This document shows positions 50,941 through 53,385 of a stretch of 53,385 nt of DNA, piece after piece. How positions within the stretch are numbered: position 1 is the stretch's first letter; each line of letters opens with the position of its first letter. The notes under the pieces were generated by a model. The model made no database searches, was not told where the DNA came from, and saw nothing but the letters and a program-made list of their open reading frames with translations. The DNA is taken from assembly GCF_002095485.1 (NCBI RefSeq), contig NZ_MLFS01000032.1, positions 1-53,385 of the forward strand, written 5' to 3'. The position numbers were made by a program, and so were the translations under genes. Source of the stretch: Pantoea wallisii. Lineage in GTDB: Bacteria; Pseudomonadota; Gammaproteobacteria; Enterobacterales; Enterobacteriaceae.

Positions 50941-50969
50941 AAAACCGGCGCGGGAAGCATCCGGCCGGT
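50939..50969 (-). terminator. yojI terminator (leftward)
   Basis: On the minus strand, ACCGGC...GCCGGT stem (50944-50969) is followed by a T6 run (A's at 50939-50944). The A run overlaps the PPTase stop codon. It ends the alkB-yojI transcript. Confidence 0.72.
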
Positions 50970-51092
50970 GATAACACAAGATAACAGAACTATTCCAGGC
51001 TGGCAGAGACGAGGATCTCTGCTGAAACCCACCTTATCTCTTTAGCCAGGCGCTGCCCAATACGGGTTTTCGCTAAGCTTTGCCGTCAGGCG

Positions 51093-52745
51093 TTAATGGC
51101 CGGTATCGGTGCGTTTCACCGCATCCAGCGTTGCCATATCCCGCTCGCTGCCGGTCAGTTCGCTTAACCTGCCTTCGCGCATCTCCAGCAGACGGTCGGC
51201 ATGGGTAAAGTAGTGATCATCATGGCTAATGGCGAACACCGTTTTACCGGATGCCTGTAACCACGGCAGCAGTTCGCGATAGAACACGCGGCGGAAGTGC
51301 GGATCCTGATCGGCCGCCCACTCATCAAGCAGCAGGATATCGCGCTCTTCGGCAGCGGCCAGCAGTAGCGCCAGGCGCTTGCTCTGCCCCTTCGACAGCT
51401 GCAGGTTCAATACCTTATTGCCCTGCAGTTTGAGCTTATCCTGCATCTTCAGGCGCTCCAGCCACTGCTGTACCAGCGCCGGATTCGCCGGCTCGCCATT
51501 ATGGCGAATCAGGCGGTCAAACAGATGGACGTCAGTAAAGACGGCCGAGAAGTGCTTGCGATATGCATCCAGGTTCTGCCAGTCAACCACTTTGCCATCC
51601 AGCAACAGGCTGCCCGACTGCGGCTGATACAGGCCGGTAAGCAGCATCGCCAGCGTGGATTTGCCGCTGCCGTTGCCGCCAATCAGAAACACCAGCTCAC
51701 CACGGCGCAGCGTCAGGTTAATCGGCCCGACGGCGAACCCGTGCTCGCCATAATGGAAGCAGACATCGCGCAACTCCAGCGTTTGCCAGTCGCTCACCTG
51801 CGGCAGTGCTTTAAAGCCAGGAGTATAAGGTGCGAGATCGAAGGTATTGATTTTACGAAACGCCACCTGCGCACTCAGCAGCGTCGGCAGTGCCCCCACG
51901 GCCGCCAGCAGCGGCGTACGCAGGAACAGCAGCGTTAACGAGTAGGTCGCCGCAACTGCGGTATTGGCCCAGCCCAGCCCGTTAGCCATAAAGAACACGA
52001 TACCGATAGCACCGAGCATCATAATGTTCGACCAGTTTACCGCGCTGAGGTGGAAGGTATCGGCGCGCACAATATGGTGGCGATAGCGGGTGGCATCTTC
52101 CTGATAAACGCTGTCGTAAATCAGCTGCGCACGCTCGCGGTTGAGCATCAGCTCTTTGCGACCCTCAATGATGGTCTGGAAGTCGCGATAGAGATCATCC
52201 TCAATCTCGCGCAGCTTTGCCATGTGCTGATAGACGCGGGAGACCAGCAGCCAGCCGCCAACCAGCGTGATAATCAGCCACAGAGAGGTGATCACCAGCA
52301 TTTTGGGCGACAGCCACGCGAGGTAGAGCGCCGAGCCCAGCGTGATAATAATGCCCTGAATCAGCTCCGGCAGACGTACAAAGGCGATGGTTATGGCGCG
52401 TACATCGCTGGTAAGGCCGGCCAGCAACTGCGCGTTGCCGATCTGCTCGATGCGCTCAATGCGGGTATCCAGAATCCGTTTGATGAATTCGCCGCGCAGC
52501 CGCCAGACAAAGTGATGGCCTAACATCGTCAGCGCCAGCTGCGAACCCAGCGTCACCGCCATCAGTAAAAATAGCTGCCCAAGGAACATCGGCAGAACAG
52601 CGACAGAGGTATTAACCGCGACGATCAGTTCGTTATTGATCCAGGCAATCAGACCGATTCCGAGGGCGGCGCTGAGCAGCGTAAGCGCGATTACACCAAT
52701 AAAAGGCCAGCGGTACTGGCGAAAAACAACCTGCAGCAATGTCAT
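51093..52745 (-). CDS. yojI: Cyclic peptide export ABC transporter YojI
   Basis: Half-type ABC exporter with fused membrane and ATPase domains (SyrD/PvdE family); E. coli YojI exports microcin J25 with TolC. 550 residues (E. coli 547): six membrane segments (about 1-300), then the ATPase with GGNGSGKST (Walker A), [14 protein letters not shown] (signature variant), [13 protein letters not shown] (Walker B) and AISHDDHYF (switch His). [20 protein letters not shown] and [18 protein letters not shown] match E. coli. It lies 84 bp after alkB, as in E. coli. Confidence 0.94.
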   Translation of the reverse strand: MTLLQVVFRQYRWPFIGVIALTLLSAALGIGLIAWINNELIVAVNTSVAVLPMFLGQLFLLMAVTLGSQLALTMLGHHFVWRLRGEFIKRILDTRIERIEQIGNAQLLAGLTSDVRAITIAFVRLPELIQGIIITLGSALYLAWLSPKMLVITSLWLIITLVGGWLLVSRVYQHMAKLREIEDDLYRDFQTIIEGRKELMLNRERAQLIYDSVYQEDATRYRHHIVRADTFHLSAVNWSNIMMLGAIGIVFFMANGLGWANTAVAATYSLTLLFLRTPLLAAVGALPTLLSAQVAFRKINTFDLAPYTPGFKALPQVSDWQTLELRDVCFHYGEHGFAVGPINLTLRRGELVFLIGGNGSGKSTLAMLLTGLYQPQSGSLLLDGKVVDWQNLDAYRKHFSAVFTDVHLFDRLIRHNGEPANPALVQQWLERLKMQDKLKLQGNKVLNLQLSKGQSKRLALLLAAAEERDILLLDEWAADQDPHFRRVFYRELLPWLQASGKTVFAISHDDHYFTHADRLLEMREGRLSELTGSERDMATLDAVKRTDTGH

Positions 52746-52829
52746 GAAAATTATCCAGGGTCAACCAGGCAGCCTGCAGTTTAATGGCGCTCCGGTTGAT
52801 CGCAAGAATAATTCGCCCCTGCCGCCCGG

Positions 52830-53385
52830 TTAATGGGCGCGGCGGAAGGTGAGGTTGTAGCGGAAAGCCCCCGCCTGCGGATGAACGCCAGGCTTCAGCG
52901 GTAAAATACCGTGATAACGCAGGCGCGACGGACCGCCCCACACCACGATATCGCCATGCTCCAGCAGCACGCGCTGCGTCGCATCGCCCCGCTCAAAACC
53001 GCCAAACTGAAACACCGCCGGTAACCCCAGCGAGACAGAGACGATCGGCTGGCGCAGGTCTTTCTCATCCTTGTCCTGATGCAGCGTCAGCTTTGCGCCC
53101 GGCTCATAGCGGTTGATCAAACAGGCATCGGGATGGAAACCGTCGAAGCCCGCCTCTGCCGCAGTCTGCTGCGCCAGGGTACGAAACAGCGCAGGCATTG
53201 GCGGCCATTTCTGACCGCTGCTGACATCCTGTTCGGTATACTGATAGCCGCGCGAATCCGTTGACCAGCCCAGATCGCCACAGTTGGTCATCGCCACCGA
53301 CATGCGATGCCCGCCCGGGGTAATGCGATGCGCAAAAGGGTTTTGCGCGGCAATCGCCATAATGGCGGCCAGCAGCGCATCGGCG
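52830..53385 (-). CDS. alkB: DNA oxidative demethylase AlkB, 5' end outside the window
   Basis: Fe(II)/2-oxoglutarate dioxygenase that repairs 1-meA and 3-meC in DNA. About 185 C-terminal residues are present. Iron ligands H and D in LTLHQDKDE, distal His in RLRYHGI, and the 2OG-binding Arg in YNLTFRR. MSVAMTNCGDLGW and PDACLINRYEPGAKL are as in E. coli. The frame continues to the window end (ADALLAAIM before AIAAQNPF), so the start and about 30 residues are missing from view. Confidence 0.96.
   Translation of the reverse strand, partial: ADALLAAIMAIAAQNPFAHRITPGGHRMSVAMTNCGDLGWSTDSRGYQYTEQDVSSGQKWPPMPALFRTLAQQTAAEAGFDGFHPDACLINRYEPGAKLTLHQDKDEKDLRQPIVSVSLGLPAVFQFGGFERGDATQRVLLEHGDIVVWGGPSRLRYHGILPLKPGVHPQAGAFRYNLTFRRAH

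Overview
The window is chromosomal DNA of an enterobacterium. Nearly every gene has a close E. coli K-12 counterpart, and the order broadly follows the E. coli 46-50 min region (apbC/metG, yohJK-cdd, sanA, mgl-galS-yeiB-folE, lysP-yeiE, nfo, fruBKA, yeiW/yeiP/yeiR, lpxT, mepS, pdeN, yejABEF, yejG-bcr-rsuA, radD, rplY, yejK/yejLM, tRNA-Pro, then yojI-alkB). Several blocks are absent or replaced compared with E. coli, and protein divergence looks moderate. This fits the Erwiniaceae (Pantoea/Erwinia-like); that is inference, and the genus cannot be fixed from sequence alone.

Layout. 1-7.2 kb: start of apbC, metG, yohJ, yohK, cdd (cytidine salvage), maeA (NAD-malic enzyme), sanA. 7.3-14.3 kb: leftward galactose module mglBAC, its repressor galS, then yeiB and folE; both mglB and galS have a CRP site next to a Gal-type operator. 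14.4-18.6 kb: YbfB/YjiJ-type MFS gene divergent from a PtrR-like LysR gene, followed by frmA-frmB (glutathione-dependent formaldehyde oxidation). 18.6-20.6 kb: Fur-box-preceded FecCD-type permease and ATPase with no binding protein. 20.7-24.6 kb: lysP, yeiE, a DUF1232 gene, nfo. 24.6-28.5 kb: fruBKA with two Cra operators. 28.7-34.4 kb: yeiW, yeiP, Zur-box-preceded yeiR, lpxT, mepS, pdeN. 34.4-40.3 kb: yejABEF oligopeptide/microcin C importer and yejG. 40.7-48.3 kb: bcr, rsuA, radD, rplY, yejK, yejL, yejM. 48.35 kb: tRNA-Pro(GGG).

The one clearly accessory stretch is an AT-richer pocket of about 1.5 kb just after the tRNA-Pro terminator. It holds an apparent effector/immunity pair: a small zinc-metallopeptidase (HELAH motif plus a downstream EQQASIIADY helix) resembling the toxin domain carried by some VgrG proteins, and, 3 bp downstream, a periplasmic lipoprotein of the size and type used as T6SS immunity proteins. 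No T6SS structural gene is present, so this would be an orphan pair. Beyond it lie a small unknown ORF, an EntD-type phosphopantetheinyl transferase with no NRPS/PKS nearby, yojI and the 3' part of alkB.

Quality warning. Six well-conserved genes (metG, yohK twice, sanA, lysP, yejF, bcr) carry single-base deletions, each inside a short G or C run. Restoring one base each time gives full-length proteins matching E. coli lengths. metG is essential, so these look like homopolymer undercalls in the sequence rather than real pseudogenes; they are listed as CDSs with the frameshift position.
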